DNA of 64,000 nucleotides from Sphingobium chungbukense (lineage in GTDB: Bacteria; Pseudomonadota; Alphaproteobacteria; Sphingomonadales; Sphingomonadaceae), in contig NZ_LBIC01000001.1 of the NCBI RefSeq assembly GCF_001005725.1, forward strand, positions 1,018,501 to 1,082,500, written 5' to 3'. Below the pieces are notes generated by a model. It was not told where the DNA came from. It worked only from the letters and a program-made list of their open reading frames with translations, and did no database searches. The position numbers and the translations under genes were made by a program. This document shows, one piece after another, positions 18,289-27,178 of the stretch (within the stretch, counting starts at the first letter, position 1; each line of letters opens with the position of its first letter).

Positions 18289-18984
18289 TCAGCGGCAGAA
18301 CCCGCCTTTTCCGCCCATGTCGAAATGGAAATGGTCGTGATGCGCCGCATTGTAATCGGGGCTGAGCACGGTGCGGAACCGCTTGCAGGCGCTGGCGTGG
18401 ACGATTTCCAGAAACTGGCGCGTCCGCCTGTCGCCGTTCCAGTCCCTTTCGATCGAAATCCGCCGTCCGTCGCTCAGGACGAAGGCCGACACGTCGATCG
18501 CATTGCTGTGCGCATGTTCGCTCAGCTTGCCGCTGCCCGCGATCGGCCGGCAGTTATAGGTGCCGAATGTCTCGATCCTCTCGATCTCCGCGCCCAGGAT
18601 CAGCCGGGCGGCAGGTTGCACGCCGTAACGCGCCCAGGCCGCGAAATTGGCGGCAAGGCCGCAGGTCATCGCGCCCAGATTGGTCGCGGGAACCCCGATA
18701 TCGATCAGCTTGACGCTTCCCGTCGCGCTGCATCCGCCACCGAAATTCTGGTCGGGCAGGGGGGTGAAGAGGACCGACTGAGACGTCAGCTTCGCCATGC
18801 ACTGGCGCAGTTCCATCGATGGCGGCGTGGCCGGGCGCGCCGTCCTCACCGGCTTGGCGGGCCGTTCCACGCGTCCGCGCGGCACCAGGTCGCCGCCGCA
18901 CCCGGCCAGCGCCAGCACGGCGGCCGACAGGCCCGTAAAACCTATGCCGCGAAGGATCGCTTTCCCCCAAACCCGCTCAATCAT
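18289..18984 (-). CDS. Extensin-like family lipoprotein
   Basis: A 231-residue protein with an N-terminal lipobox LALAGC (Cys29), then a Pro/Arg linker and an extensin-like C-terminal domain (about residues 60-231). GKLSEHAHSNAIDVSAF and HHDHFHFDMG contain His and Asp in the pattern of D,D-carboxypeptidase-like zinc sites, so a peptidoglycan role is possible but unproven. ATG 18984 fits the lipobox best. A short hairpin, GGCGCTT/AAGCGCC, follows the stop. Confidence 0.82.
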   Translation of the reverse strand: MIERVWGKAILRGIGFTGLSAAVLALAGCGGDLVPRGRVERPAKPVRTARPATPPSMELRQCMAKLTSQSVLFTPLPDQNFGGGCSATGSVKLIDIGVPATNLGAMTCGLAANFAAWARYGVQPAARLILGAEIERIETFGTYNCRPIAGSGKLSEHAHSNAIDVSAFVLSDGRRISIERDWNGDRRTRQFLEIVHASACKRFRTVLSPDYNAAHHDHFHFDMGGKGGFCR

Positions 18985-19098
18985 GACGGCATGATTTACC
19001 ACGTCCGGCTGGCTCAAGGGTTAACGGCCGACTCCTTTCATCGCATGCAGACATTCAACTTGACTCTTTGGCCGGAGACTTTAGGGCGGCCAGCGGGC

Positions 19099-19122
19099 CA
19101 CGCGGTCCCAACGCCGCGCGTG
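19099..19122 (+). promoter_or_regulatory. Hairpin in the serC leader, possible serC RNA motif
   Basis: A GC-rich stem (CACG-CGG pairing with CCG-CGTG) ends just before the AAGGAG ribosome-binding site at 19131. A structured RNA called the serC motif is known upstream of serC in Alphaproteobacteria. The position fits, but I cannot verify the consensus. Confidence 0.35.
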
Positions 19123-19145
19123 CTCTCTGTAAGGAGACGCATTAC

Positions 19146-20306
19146 ATGACTGATCTGACTGCCGTTGACGCCACCCTTGCGCCTGCTGAAAAGCCCGCCA
19201 ACCGTCCGGCCCGCCCCTATTTCTCTTCCGGTCCCTGCGCCAAGCCTCCGGGCTGGAGCGCCGACAAGCTGAGCGCGCAATCGCTGGGCCGCTCGCACCG
19301 CGCCAAGATCGGCAAGACCCGCCTCGCTTATTGCATCGACCTGATGCGCGAGCTGCTCAACCTGCCCGAAACCCACCGCATCGGCATCGTGCCGGGTTCG
19401 GACACCGGCGCCTTCGAAATGGCGATGTGGACCATGCTGGGCGCCCGTCCGGTCACGACGCTGGCCTGGGAAAGCTTCGGCGAAGGCTGGGTGACGGATG
19501 CCGCCAAGCAGTTGAAGCTCGATCCGACGATCATCCGCGCCGACTATGGTCAATTGCCCGACCTGAACGGTGTGAACTTCGCCCATGACGTGCTGTTCAC
19601 CTGGAACGGCACGACCTCGGGCGTGCGCGTTCCCAATGCCGACTGGATTCCGGCCGACCGCGAGGGGCTGACCTTCGCCGACGCCACCAGCGCGGTCTTC
19701 GCCTATGAGATCGACTGGACCAAGATCGACGTCGCCACCTTCTCCTGGCAGAAGGTGCTGGGCGGCGAGGGCGGCCATGGCGTGCTGATCCTCGGCCCCC
19801 GCGCGGTCGAGCGTCTGGAGACCTACACCCCCGCCTGGCCGCTGCCCAAGGTGTTCCGCCTGATGGCGAAGGGCAAGCTCGCCGAGGGCGTGTTCAAGGG
19901 CGAGACGATCAACACCCCCTCCATGCTGGCGGTCGAGGACGCGATCTTCGCGCTGGAATGGGGCAAGTCGATCGGCGGTTCCGCGGGCCTGATCGCGCGC
20001 AGCAACGCCAATGCGGCGGCGCTCAACAAGATCGTCGAGGAACGCGACTGGCTGGGCCATCTCGCCGCCGACGAAGCGTCGCGCTCGACCACCAGCGTCT
20101 GCCTGACGGTCGAGGGTGCGGACGAAGCCTTCATCAAGAGCTTCGCGGCCCTGCTGGAGAAGGAAGGTGCAGCCTATGACGTCGCGGGCTATCGCGACGC
20201 CCCGGCGGGCCTGCGCATCTGGTGCGGCGCGACGGTGGAGACCGCCGACATCGAAGCGCTGGGGCCTTGGCTCGACTGGGCCTATGCGACCGTGAAGGCT
20301 GCTTAA
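19146..20306 (+). CDS. serC: Phosphoserine aminotransferase
   Basis: PLP enzyme converting 3-phosphohydroxypyruvate and glutamate to phosphoserine (serine synthesis; related step in PLP synthesis). The 386 residues match the alphaproteobacterial type. FSSGPCAKPPGW starts the fold, FTWNGTTSGVRVP binds phosphate, and the lysine of TFSWQKVLGGEG forms the Schiff base. ATG 19146 has AAGGAG ten bases upstream. serA follows in the same direction, so the two consecutive pathway enzymes are probably cotranscribed despite the intervening repeat. Confidence 0.96.
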   Translation: MTDLTAVDATLAPAEKPANRPARPYFSSGPCAKPPGWSADKLSAQSLGRSHRAKIGKTRLAYCIDLMRELLNLPETHRIGIVPGSDTGAFEMAMWTMLGARPVTTLAWESFGEGWVTDAAKQLKLDPTIIRADYGQLPDLNGVNFAHDVLFTWNGTTSGVRVPNADWIPADREGLTFADATSAVFAYEIDWTKIDVATFSWQKVLGGEGGHGVLILGPRAVERLETYTPAWPLPKVFRLMAKGKLAEGVFKGETINTPSMLAVEDAIFALEWGKSIGGSAGLIARSNANAAALNKIVEERDWLGHLAADEASRSTTSVCLTVEGADEAFIKSFAALLEKEGAAYDVAGYRDAPAGLRIWCGATVETADIEALGPWLDWAYATVKAA

Positions 20307-20329
20307 ACAAACTTCTTCCCATATATCCC

Positions 20330-20408
20330 GTCATCCCAGCGAAAGCTGGGATCTCAGGCATCTAGGTACGACTTTGCCGCCTGAGATCCTGACTTTCGTC
20401 AGGATGAC
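20330..20408. repeat. Compound REP-like element between serC and serA, family A
   Basis: Two 30-base arms (20330-20359 and 20379-20408) pair at GTCATCC/GGATGAC and GGATCTCAGGC/GCCTGAGATCC. Between those blocks each arm holds its own small hairpin (CAGCGAAAGCTG; TGACTTTCGTCA). The unit GTCATCCCAGCGAAAGCTGG resembles short repeats common in sphingomonad and Caulobacter genomes. A degenerate copy lies at 48616-48698. Confidence 0.85.
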
Positions 20409-20432
20409 GAATTGCAAGAAAGGCAATTCGTC

Positions 20433-22013
20433 ATGCCCAAGGTACTTATTTCCGACAAGATGGACCCCCGCGCCGCCGCGATCTTCCGTGAACGCGGCGT
20501 GGAAGTCGACGAAATCACCGGCAAGACGCCGGAAGAGCTGAAGGCGATCATCGGCCAGTATGACGGCCTTGCGATCCGCAGCTCGACCAAGGTGACGAAG
20601 GATATTCTCGACCACGCCACCAACCTCAAGGTCATCGGCCGCGCCGGCATCGGCGTCGACAATGTCGACATCCCGGCCGCCTCGTCCAAGGGCGTGATCG
20701 TCATGAACACCCCGTTCGGCAACTCGATCACCACCGCCGAACATGCCATCGCGCTGATGTTCGCGCTGGCCCGCCAACTGCCCGAAGCCAATGCCCAGAC
20801 GCAGCAGGGCCTGTGGCCGAAGAACGGCTTCATGGGCGTGGAAGTCACCGGTAAGACGCTGGGCCTGATCGGCGCGGGCAACATCGGCTCGATCGTCGCC
20901 AGCCGCGCGCTGGGTCTCAAGATGAAGGTCGTTGCGTTCGATCCCTTCCTGACCCCGGAACGCGCCGTCGAAATGGGCGTGGAAAAGGCCGATCTCGACA
21001 CGCTGCTCAGCAAAGCCGACTTCATCACGCTGCACACGCCGCTGACCGACCAGACCCGCAACATCCTGTCGAAGGAAAATCTGGCCAAGACCAAGAAGGG
21101 CGTGCGCATCATCAACTGCGCCCGCGGCGGCCTGATCGACGAAGCCGCGCTCAAGGAAGCGATGGATGCGGGCCATGTCGCTGGCGCCGCGCTCGACGTG
21201 TTCGTGACCGAACCGGCGAAGGAATCGCCGCTGTTCGGCACCCCCAACTTCATCTGCACCCCGCATCTGGGCGCATCGACCGACGAGGCGCAGGTCAATG
21301 TCGCGCTCCAGGTCGCGGAACAGCTTTCCGACTATCTGCTCGACGGCGGTATCACCAATGCGCTGAACGTGCCGTCGCTGTCGGCTGAGGAAGCCCCGAA
21401 GCTCAAGCCCTATATGGCGCTGGCGGAAGAACTGGGCAGCCTTGTCGGCCAGCTCGAAGGCGACCGTATCCAGAGCGTCTCGGTCGAGGTCGAGGGCCAT
21501 GCCGCCGAACTCAACCAGAAGCCGATCACCGCGGCGGTGCTCGCGGGGCTGATGCGCGTCTATTCGGACACGGTGAACATGGTCAACGCCCCCTTCCTCG
21601 CGAAGGAGCGCGGCCTCGATGTTCGTGAGGTCCGCCATGACCGCGAGGGCGATTATCAGACCCTCGTCCGCGTGACCGTGAAGACGGAAAGCGGCGACAA
21701 GTCGGTCGCGGGCACCCTCTTCGGCAATGCGCAGGCCCGCCTGGTCGAACTGTTCGGCATCAAGGTCGAAGCCGATCTGGCCGGTCACATGCTCTACATC
21801 GTCAACCAGGACGCGCCGGGCTTCATCGGTCGTCTGGGTTCGACGCTGGGCGAGGCGCAGGTCAATATCGGCACCTTCCACCTTGGCCGTCGCAACCAGG
21901 GCGGTGAAGCCGTGCTGCTGCTGTCGGTCGACGGCGCGGTGAACGAAACCGTCCTGGCCGACATCTGCAAGCTGGCAGGCGTCAAGACGGTCAAGCTGCT
22001 CCGCTTCGCCTGA
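20433..22013 (+). CDS. serA: D-3-phosphoglycerate dehydrogenase
   Basis: NAD-dependent enzyme oxidising 3-phosphoglycerate, the first step of serine synthesis. The 526-residue long form has a substrate domain, a Rossmann domain (LGLIGAGNIGSIVASRA), active-site INCARGGLIDE and CTPHLGAST, then an intervening domain and a C-terminal ACT domain (YIVNQDAPGFIGRLGSTLG) of the serine-sensing type. MPKVLISDKMD at 20433 is the conserved start; the ATG at 20412 has no support. The REP-like element ends 24 bases before the start. Confidence 0.96.
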   Translation: MPKVLISDKMDPRAAAIFRERGVEVDEITGKTPEELKAIIGQYDGLAIRSSTKVTKDILDHATNLKVIGRAGIGVDNVDIPAASSKGVIVMNTPFGNSITTAEHAIALMFALARQLPEANAQTQQGLWPKNGFMGVEVTGKTLGLIGAGNIGSIVASRALGLKMKVVAFDPFLTPERAVEMGVEKADLDTLLSKADFITLHTPLTDQTRNILSKENLAKTKKGVRIINCARGGLIDEAALKEAMDAGHVAGAALDVFVTEPAKESPLFGTPNFICTPHLGASTDEAQVNVALQVAEQLSDYLLDGGITNALNVPSLSAEEAPKLKPYMALAEELGSLVGQLEGDRIQSVSVEVEGHAAELNQKPITAAVLAGLMRVYSDTVNMVNAPFLAKERGLDVREVRHDREGDYQTLVRVTVKTESGDKSVAGTLFGNAQARLVELFGIKVEADLAGHMLYIVNQDAPGFIGRLGSTLGEAQVNIGTFHLGRRNQGGEAVLLLSVDGAVNETVLADICKLAGVKTVKLLRFA

Positions 22014-22066
22014 TCAGCTTGTGGTTCGGGCTGGCCTATTGCGAATAATCCGCTAAAGGCCAGCCC

Positions 22067-23197
22067 ATGACCACGATCCCACCCGGCCTCCTCCCCGAAG
22101 GACTGTCAGATCGCCTGCCACCGCAGGCAGAGGCGTCCGCGCGCCTCGCGCGCCGTGTGCTCGATACCGTCGCCGGCCATGGCTATGAGCGTGTCATGCC
22201 GCCGCTCGCGGAGTTCGAGGATACGCTGGTCGGCCGTTTGAAAACGATGCGCGCGCAGGACCTTGTCCGCGCCATCGACCCCGTTTCCCAACGCAGCCTG
22301 GCCCTTCGCCCGGACATGACCGCGCAGGTCGGCCGCATCGCCGCCACGCGCCTTGCCAGCGCGCCGCGCCCGCTGCGCCTGTCCTACGCCGGGCCGGTGA
22401 TCCGCCTGCGCGCGAATCAGCTTCGGCCCGAGCGCGAACGTTTCCAGATCGGCGCCGAACTGATCGGCAGCGACAGCGCCACCGCCGCCGTCGAAATCGT
22501 GAACGTCGCCATAGAGGCCTTGCAGGCCGCGGGCGTCACCGGCATCACCATCGACTTTACCTTGCCGGACCTGATCGACAATCTCGCCGCCGGCCCGCTG
22601 CCGCTGGCGCCGGAGGAGATCGAGGCGGTTCGCACGGAACTCGATGCCAAGGATGCGGGTGCACTCGCCGCGATCAGCCCGGCTGCCGCCGCCTATCTTC
22701 CGCTGATCGAGGCGACCGGACCGTTCCACGCCGCGATGGAGCGGCTCGAAGCGCTCAATGCCGAGCTTGGCGGCGCGATCGACAGCCGGATCGCCGGCCT
22801 GCGCGCCATCGCGAAGCCCATCGGCTGGGACATCACCCTGACGCTCGACCCCACCGAGCGTCATGGCTTCGAATATCAGAACTGGTTCGGCTTCTCGATC
22901 TTCGCGGACGGCTTCACGGGGGAGATCGGCCGGGGCGGCAGCTACGCCATCACCCGCGCCGACGGCTCGGACGAACCGGCGATGGGCTTCTCGCTCTATC
23001 CCGATCCGTTGATCGACGCGGGCTTTGGTGGCGAAGCGCCCCGGCGCCTGTTCCTGCCGTTGCATCATGACCCGGTGCGAGCCGCCGCGTTGCGGGCGGA
23101 GGGCTGGCATAGCATCGCCGCGCTCACAGGGCAGGAAAATGGCGAGACGCTTCGCTGTTCGCACTGGCTCGACGGCGACGAGCCGCGCGCCTATTGA
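22067..23197 (+). CDS. hisZ: ATP phosphoribosyltransferase regulatory subunit
   Basis: A 376-residue class II histidyl-tRNA-synthetase-like protein without the full synthetase set. It fits HisZ, the regulatory partner of short-form HisG in the first step of histidine synthesis. [16 protein letters not shown], motif 2-like [14 protein letters not shown] and [15 protein letters not shown] are visible. No anticodon-binding domain follows, which separates it from HisS. hisG is not in the window. purA lies 127 bp downstream in the same direction. Confidence 0.9.
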   Translation: MTTIPPGLLPEGLSDRLPPQAEASARLARRVLDTVAGHGYERVMPPLAEFEDTLVGRLKTMRAQDLVRAIDPVSQRSLALRPDMTAQVGRIAATRLASAPRPLRLSYAGPVIRLRANQLRPERERFQIGAELIGSDSATAAVEIVNVAIEALQAAGVTGITIDFTLPDLIDNLAAGPLPLAPEEIEAVRTELDAKDAGALAAISPAAAAYLPLIEATGPFHAAMERLEALNAELGGAIDSRIAGLRAIAKPIGWDITLTLDPTERHGFEYQNWFGFSIFADGFTGEIGRGGSYAITRADGSDEPAMGFSLYPDPLIDAGFGGEAPRRLFLPLHHDPVRAAALRAEGWHSIAALTGQENGETLRCSHWLDGDEPRAY

Positions 23198-23324
23198 CTT
23201 TACCGGGCCAGCACGGCTAACGCGCGGCCCGCACACCGGGCGATGCGCCCACCCTATCCCACCGGCATGTCGAGTCCCGTCGAAGGGCATGGCCGGTCCG
23301 CGCGGCGGGCGGAGGACTATATCC

Positions 23325-24614
23325 ATGGCAAATGTTACCGTGATCGGCGCTCAATGGGGCGACGAAGGCAAAGGCAAGATCGTCGACTGGCTGTCGGAAC
23401 GCGCGGACGTCGTCGCCCGCTTCCAGGGCGGCCACAATGCGGGCCACACACTGGTCGTGGGCGAGAATGTCTACAAGCTTTCGCTGCTCCCCTCGGGCAT
23501 CGTGCGGGGCACGCTGTCGGTGATCGGCAATGGCGTGGTGCTGGACCCCTGGCACTTCCGCGATGAAGTCGCCAAGCTGAAGGGGCAGGGGGTGGAGATC
23601 ACGCCCGACAACCTTCAGATCGCGGAAACCTGCCCGCTGATCCTGCCTTTCCACCGCGACCTGGATGGCCTGCGCGAGGATGCGTCGGGCGCGGGCAAGA
23701 TCGGCACGACCCGTCGCGGCATCGGCCCGGCCTATGAGGACAAGGTCGGCCGCCGCGCCATCCGCGTCTGCGACCTTTTCCATCTCGACGATCTCGGCCC
23801 GCAGCTCGATCGTCTGACCGCGCATCACGACGCGCTGCGCGCCGGGTTCAACGAAGCCCCGATCGACCGCGATGCATTGATGGCCGAGCTGCGCGACATC
23901 GCCAGTTTCATCCTGCCCTTCGCCAAGCCGGTCTGGCTGACGCTGAACGACGCCAAGTCCAAGGGCAAGCGCATCCTGTTCGAAGGTGCACAGGGCACGC
24001 TGCTCGACATCGACCATGGCACCTATCCGTTCGTCACCTCCTCCAACACGGTTGCGGGCACGGCGGCAAGCGGCACCGGCCTTGGCCCGTCGGGCGCGGG
24101 CTTCGTGCTGGGCATCGTCAAGGCCTATACGACGCGCGTCGGTTCAGGACCGTTCCCCACCGAACTGGAGGACGAAACCGGCCAGCGCCTGGGCGAGCGA
24201 GGCCATGAATTCGGCACCGTCACCGGCCGCAAGCGCCGTTGCGGCTGGTTCGACGCCGTGCTGGTGCGCCAGTCGGTCGCGGTGTCGGGCGTGACCGGCA
24301 TCGCGCTCACCAAGCTGGACGTGCTGGACGGTTTCGACGAACTGAAAATCTGCGTCGGTTACAAGATCGGCGATCAGAGCTTCGATTACCTCCCCGCCCA
24401 TGCGCAGGATCAGGCGAAGGCCGAGCCGGTGTATGAAACGATCGAAGGCTGGCAGGACACGACCGCGGGCGCCCGCAGTTGGGCCGACCTTCCGGCGCAG
24501 GCGATCAAATATATCCGCCGCATCGAGGAACTGGTCGGCTGCCCGGTCACGCTCGTCTCCACAAGCCCCGAGCGCGAGGACACCATCCTCGTGCGCGATC
24601 CGTTCGCGGACTGA
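23325..24614 (+). CDS. purA: Adenylosuccinate synthetase
   Basis: GTP-dependent enzyme joining IMP and aspartate, the first committed step to AMP. The 429 residues match the family. [11 protein letters not shown] near the N-terminus is the GTP loop with the catalytic Asp; [41 protein letters not shown] and [10 protein letters not shown] are all present. ATG 23325 has GGAGG upstream; the open frame runs 100 codons further up through non-conserved sequence. A small helix-turn-helix gene follows after four bases. Confidence 0.97.
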   Translation: MANVTVIGAQWGDEGKGKIVDWLSERADVVARFQGGHNAGHTLVVGENVYKLSLLPSGIVRGTLSVIGNGVVLDPWHFRDEVAKLKGQGVEITPDNLQIAETCPLILPFHRDLDGLREDASGAGKIGTTRRGIGPAYEDKVGRRAIRVCDLFHLDDLGPQLDRLTAHHDALRAGFNEAPIDRDALMAELRDIASFILPFAKPVWLTLNDAKSKGKRILFEGAQGTLLDIDHGTYPFVTSSNTVAGTAASGTGLGPSGAGFVLGIVKAYTTRVGSGPFPTELEDETGQRLGERGHEFGTVTGRKRRCGWFDAVLVRQSVAVSGVTGIALTKLDVLDGFDELKICVGYKIGDQSFDYLPAHAQDQAKAEPVYETIEGWQDTTAGARSWADLPAQAIKYIRRIEELVGCPVTLVSTSPEREDTILVRDPFAD

Positions 24615-24618
24615 TCCG

Positions 24619-24801
24619 ATGGCGGGCGATCGCTTCGAGCGGCACAAGCAGCCCTGGACGGCGGACGAGCTGCAAAAGCTCCATACGCTGGCGAAGAAGG
24701 GCATGGCGCTCAAGGCGATCGCCAAGGCCCTCACCCGCAGCGAGGAATCGGTCAAGGCCCGCGCCAAACAGGACGGGCTTTCCATCGCCAAGCTGCGCTA
24801 G
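24619..24801 (+). CDS. Mini helix-turn-helix / Myb-like protein (60 aa)
   Basis: A 60-residue protein that starts four bases after purA. WTADELQKLHTLAKKGMALK followed by AIAKALTRSEESVKARA has the layout of a SANT/Myb or GcrA-like helix-turn-helix: a Trp, an LxxL helix, then a recognition helix ending in KARA. DNA binding is an inference. The last two bases of the CTA codon and stop region (CTAG) are shared with the left end of the palindromic element at 24798, so the present C-terminus may have been set by that insertion. Confidence 0.72.
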   Translation: MAGDRFERHKQPWTADELQKLHTLAKKGMALKAIAKALTRSEESVKARAKQDGLSIAKLR

Positions 24802-24945
24802 GGCCAATCGACATTCAGCCCTGACGGCCTGCAAATGGCGCTTTCCCGTGCTTCCGGTGCTCACGTACTTTTAGTACGCTCCGCTCCGGGTCACGAAAAA
24901 CCACCATTTTCGTCTCGTCATCATCTGAATGTCGATTGGCCCTAG
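24798..24945. mobile_element. MITE-like palindromic element with 21-bp terminal inverted repeats
   Basis: A 148-bp segment bounded by perfect 21-base inverted repeats (24798-24818 and 24925-24945) that begin CTAGGGCCAATCGACA. The interior continues as an imperfect long hairpin: AAATGG near 24835 faces CCATTT near 24905, and the centre has CGTACT-TTT-AGTACG. No open frame. Such non-coding palindromes are usually mobilised by a transposase in trans. The left end supplies the TAG stop of the upstream small gene. Confidence 0.75.
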
Positions 24946-25046
24946 AGCGGTTTGCGATCTGATGGAATCGGATCGGCCGCTCCATTTCTTTGTTTTACCG
25001 CGATTTCTTAACCGTCTGATGATGCCATCCGACTGGAAATCGCTCC
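24945..25046. repeat. Imperfect inverted-repeat element, family D
   Basis: Immediately next to the MITE-like element. The left arm 24945-24969 and right arm 25021-25045 match in inverted orientation at 19 of 25 positions (GAGCG, TTT, GATGG and ATC shared), around an AT-rich centre (TTTCTTTGTTTTACC). The right half recurs at 12320-12365. Together with the MITE-like element it fills the 304-bp gap before the FMN reductase. Confidence 0.7.
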
Positions 25047-25105
25047 AGGGCTGGACGCCGTCGAGCGCCAATGCGACATTCTTCTGAACATCAGGAGAGT
25101 CTCCC

Positions 25106-25669
25106 ATGGCGCTTGATATCCTTGTCCTTTACGGCTCCTATCGTCGGGGTCGCCTCGGCATCCGTCTGGCGGATTATCTGATCCGGGGCTTCCAGCAACT
25201 GGGCCACAAGGCCGAACTGATCGACGCGCAGGCAATTGGCTTGCCCATGCTCGATCTACGCTACAGCGACTATCCGCCGGGCGAAGCGCCTGCCGCCATG
25301 GCCGCCCTGTCCGAACGCCTGACCGCCGCCGATGCCTTTGTCTTCGTCGCGGGGGAATATAATCGCGGCGTCCAGCCTGGCCTCAAGAACCTCACCGACC
25401 ATTTCCTCAAGGAATTCGACCGTCGCCCGGCGGGCGTCGCCAGCTATTCCATGGGCCGCTTCGCCGGGGTCAACAGCCACGCCAACTGGACGGTGACGCT
25501 CAATGCCATGGGCATGACCGTCATTCCCGATCGCCTCAGCGTCGGGCAGATCGGCGACACGCTGGATGCCCAAGCCCGTCCCCATGGGGAAAGCGGCGCG
25601 GCGCTGGAGCGCGGCTTTGCCAGTTTCGCCCGCACCCTGGTCTATTGGGCCGAAGCCGTGGCGCGTTGA
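25106..25669 (+). CDS. NADPH-dependent FMN reductase family protein
   Basis: A 187-residue flavodoxin-like oxidoreductase. ILVLYGSYRRGRLG at residues 5-18 is the FMN phosphate loop, and FVFVAGEYNRGVQPGLKNLTDHF is the second flavin motif of the NADPH_dep_FMN_red family, which reduces FMN, quinones or azo compounds. AGGAGAG lies before the ATG. It stands alone downstream of two repeat elements and convergent with the dicarboxylate symporter. Substrate not inferable. Confidence 0.88.
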   Translation: MALDILVLYGSYRRGRLGIRLADYLIRGFQQLGHKAELIDAQAIGLPMLDLRYSDYPPGEAPAAMAALSERLTAADAFVFVAGEYNRGVQPGLKNLTDHFLKEFDRRPAGVASYSMGRFAGVNSHANWTVTLNAMGMTVIPDRLSVGQIGDTLDAQARPHGESGAALERGFASFARTLVYWAEAVAR

Positions 25670-25684
25670 CGCAGCCGCTGGACC

Positions 25685-27016
25685 TCAGGACCGCTTTTCC
25701 TCGTCCACCATATCGGATGCCAGCTCCAGTCCGGCGCGACCATGGGATGCGGTATGGGCGGGTGCCTTGGGGTGCGGTACATAATCCGGCTCCTCGACCT
25801 CCAGCATCCCCTCCCATTTGGTGATGACGGACGTGGCGATCGCGTTGCCCAGTACGTTGGTCGCGGTACGGCCCATGTCCATGAAATGGTCCACGGCCAG
25901 GATGAAGGCGACGCCCTCTACCGGCAGGTCGAACTGCCCCAGCGTCGCCGCCACCACCACAAGGCTGGCGCGGGGCACGGCGGCGATTCCCTTGCTGGTC
26001 ACCATCAGCACCAGCAGGATGGTGATCTGCGTCGCGATCGGCAGATCGATGCCATAGGCCTGGGCGATGAAGATCGTCGCGAAAGTCGAATACATCATCG
26101 ACCCGTCAAGGTTGAAACTGTAGCCCAGCGGCAGCACGAAACTGTATATCCGCCGCGGCACGCCGAAGCGGTCGAGCTGCTCCAGCATCTTGGGATAGGC
26201 CGCTTCCGAGGATGCTGTGGAAAAGGCGATCAATACCGGCTCGCGCACATAACGGACCAGCGTCAGCATCCGCTTGCCCAGGAATGCCGATCCCGCTGCA
26301 AACAGCAGCAGCCACAGGGCCATGAGCGCCAGATAGAATTCGCCCACCAACTGCCCGAAGGTCTTGAGTACACCCAGCCCCTCGGTGGTGATCACCGATG
26401 CCAACGCTCCGAACACGGCCAGCGGCGCCATGCGCATGACATAGCCGGTGACCTGCAACATCAGTTCGACCATCGCCTCGATCACGGTGACGATCGGCTT
26501 GCCCTTTTCGCCGATGGCGGTCAGCGCGACGCCGACGAACAGCGAGAAGACGACGATCTGCAGGATCGAATTTTCCGCCATGGCCCCGACCATGGAGGTC
26601 GGGAAGACATGCAGGATGAAGTCACGGAAGTTGAGCGCTTCGGTATTGACCCCCGAATCCGCGCCCGAGCGGACGAGGTTCAGCCCTTCGCCCGGCGCGA
26701 AGAAATTGACGAAGACGAGGCCCAGGGTCAGCGAGATCAGGCTGGCGATGATGAACCAGGCAAGGGCGCGCCCGCCGATTCGGCCGAGCGCCGCGCTGTC
26801 GCCCATATGGGCGATGCCGGCGACCAGGGTGGAAAAGACCAGCGGCGCGATGATCATCTTGATGAGATGCAGGAAGATGTCGGCCAGCAGGTGGAAATAA
26901 CCCGCTACATCCTTTGCCAGGGCCTTGTCGCCGCCCACCCACAAATTGGTCGCAAAGCCCACGATCACCCCGAGAATCATGCCCGTCAGGATGAACGCCG
27001 TCAGTCGATTTCGCAT
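25685..27016 (-). CDS. Dicarboxylate/amino acid:cation symporter (SDF/DAACS family)
   Basis: A 443-residue inner-membrane symporter of the GltP/DctA family that takes up C4-dicarboxylates or acidic amino acids with protons or sodium. Hydrophobic segments span most of the protein. STASSEAAYPKML is the serine-rich re-entrant hairpin, YSFNLDGSMMY the NMDGT-like motif, and DHFMDMGRTATNVLGNA the conserved substrate and cation site of helix 8. AGAGGA precedes the ATG. Which acid it carries cannot be said. Confidence 0.9.
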   Translation of the reverse strand: MRNRLTAFILTGMILGVIVGFATNLWVGGDKALAKDVAGYFHLLADIFLHLIKMIIAPLVFSTLVAGIAHMGDSAALGRIGGRALAWFIIASLISLTLGLVFVNFFAPGEGLNLVRSGADSGVNTEALNFRDFILHVFPTSMVGAMAENSILQIVVFSLFVGVALTAIGEKGKPIVTVIEAMVELMLQVTGYVMRMAPLAVFGALASVITTEGLGVLKTFGQLVGEFYLALMALWLLLFAAGSAFLGKRMLTLVRYVREPVLIAFSTASSEAAYPKMLEQLDRFGVPRRIYSFVLPLGYSFNLDGSMMYSTFATIFIAQAYGIDLPIATQITILLVLMVTSKGIAAVPRASLVVVAATLGQFDLPVEGVAFILAVDHFMDMGRTATNVLGNAIATSVITKWEGMLEVEEPDYVPHPKAPAHTASHGRAGLELASDMVDEEKRS

Positions 27017-27178
27017 GCAATTCCTCTAACCCGTGCCCGCCACAGCGACACCTAACAGGCGCACGGCACCCCCGCAATCGAGGTGGGCCGACCCGCTTAT
27101 CCCGTTGAACGAACGACGCAGCATATTCCGCGCGCGTTTATTTCATGTCCGGCCGCCGCCGGCGCGGGGCGGGGCAGG

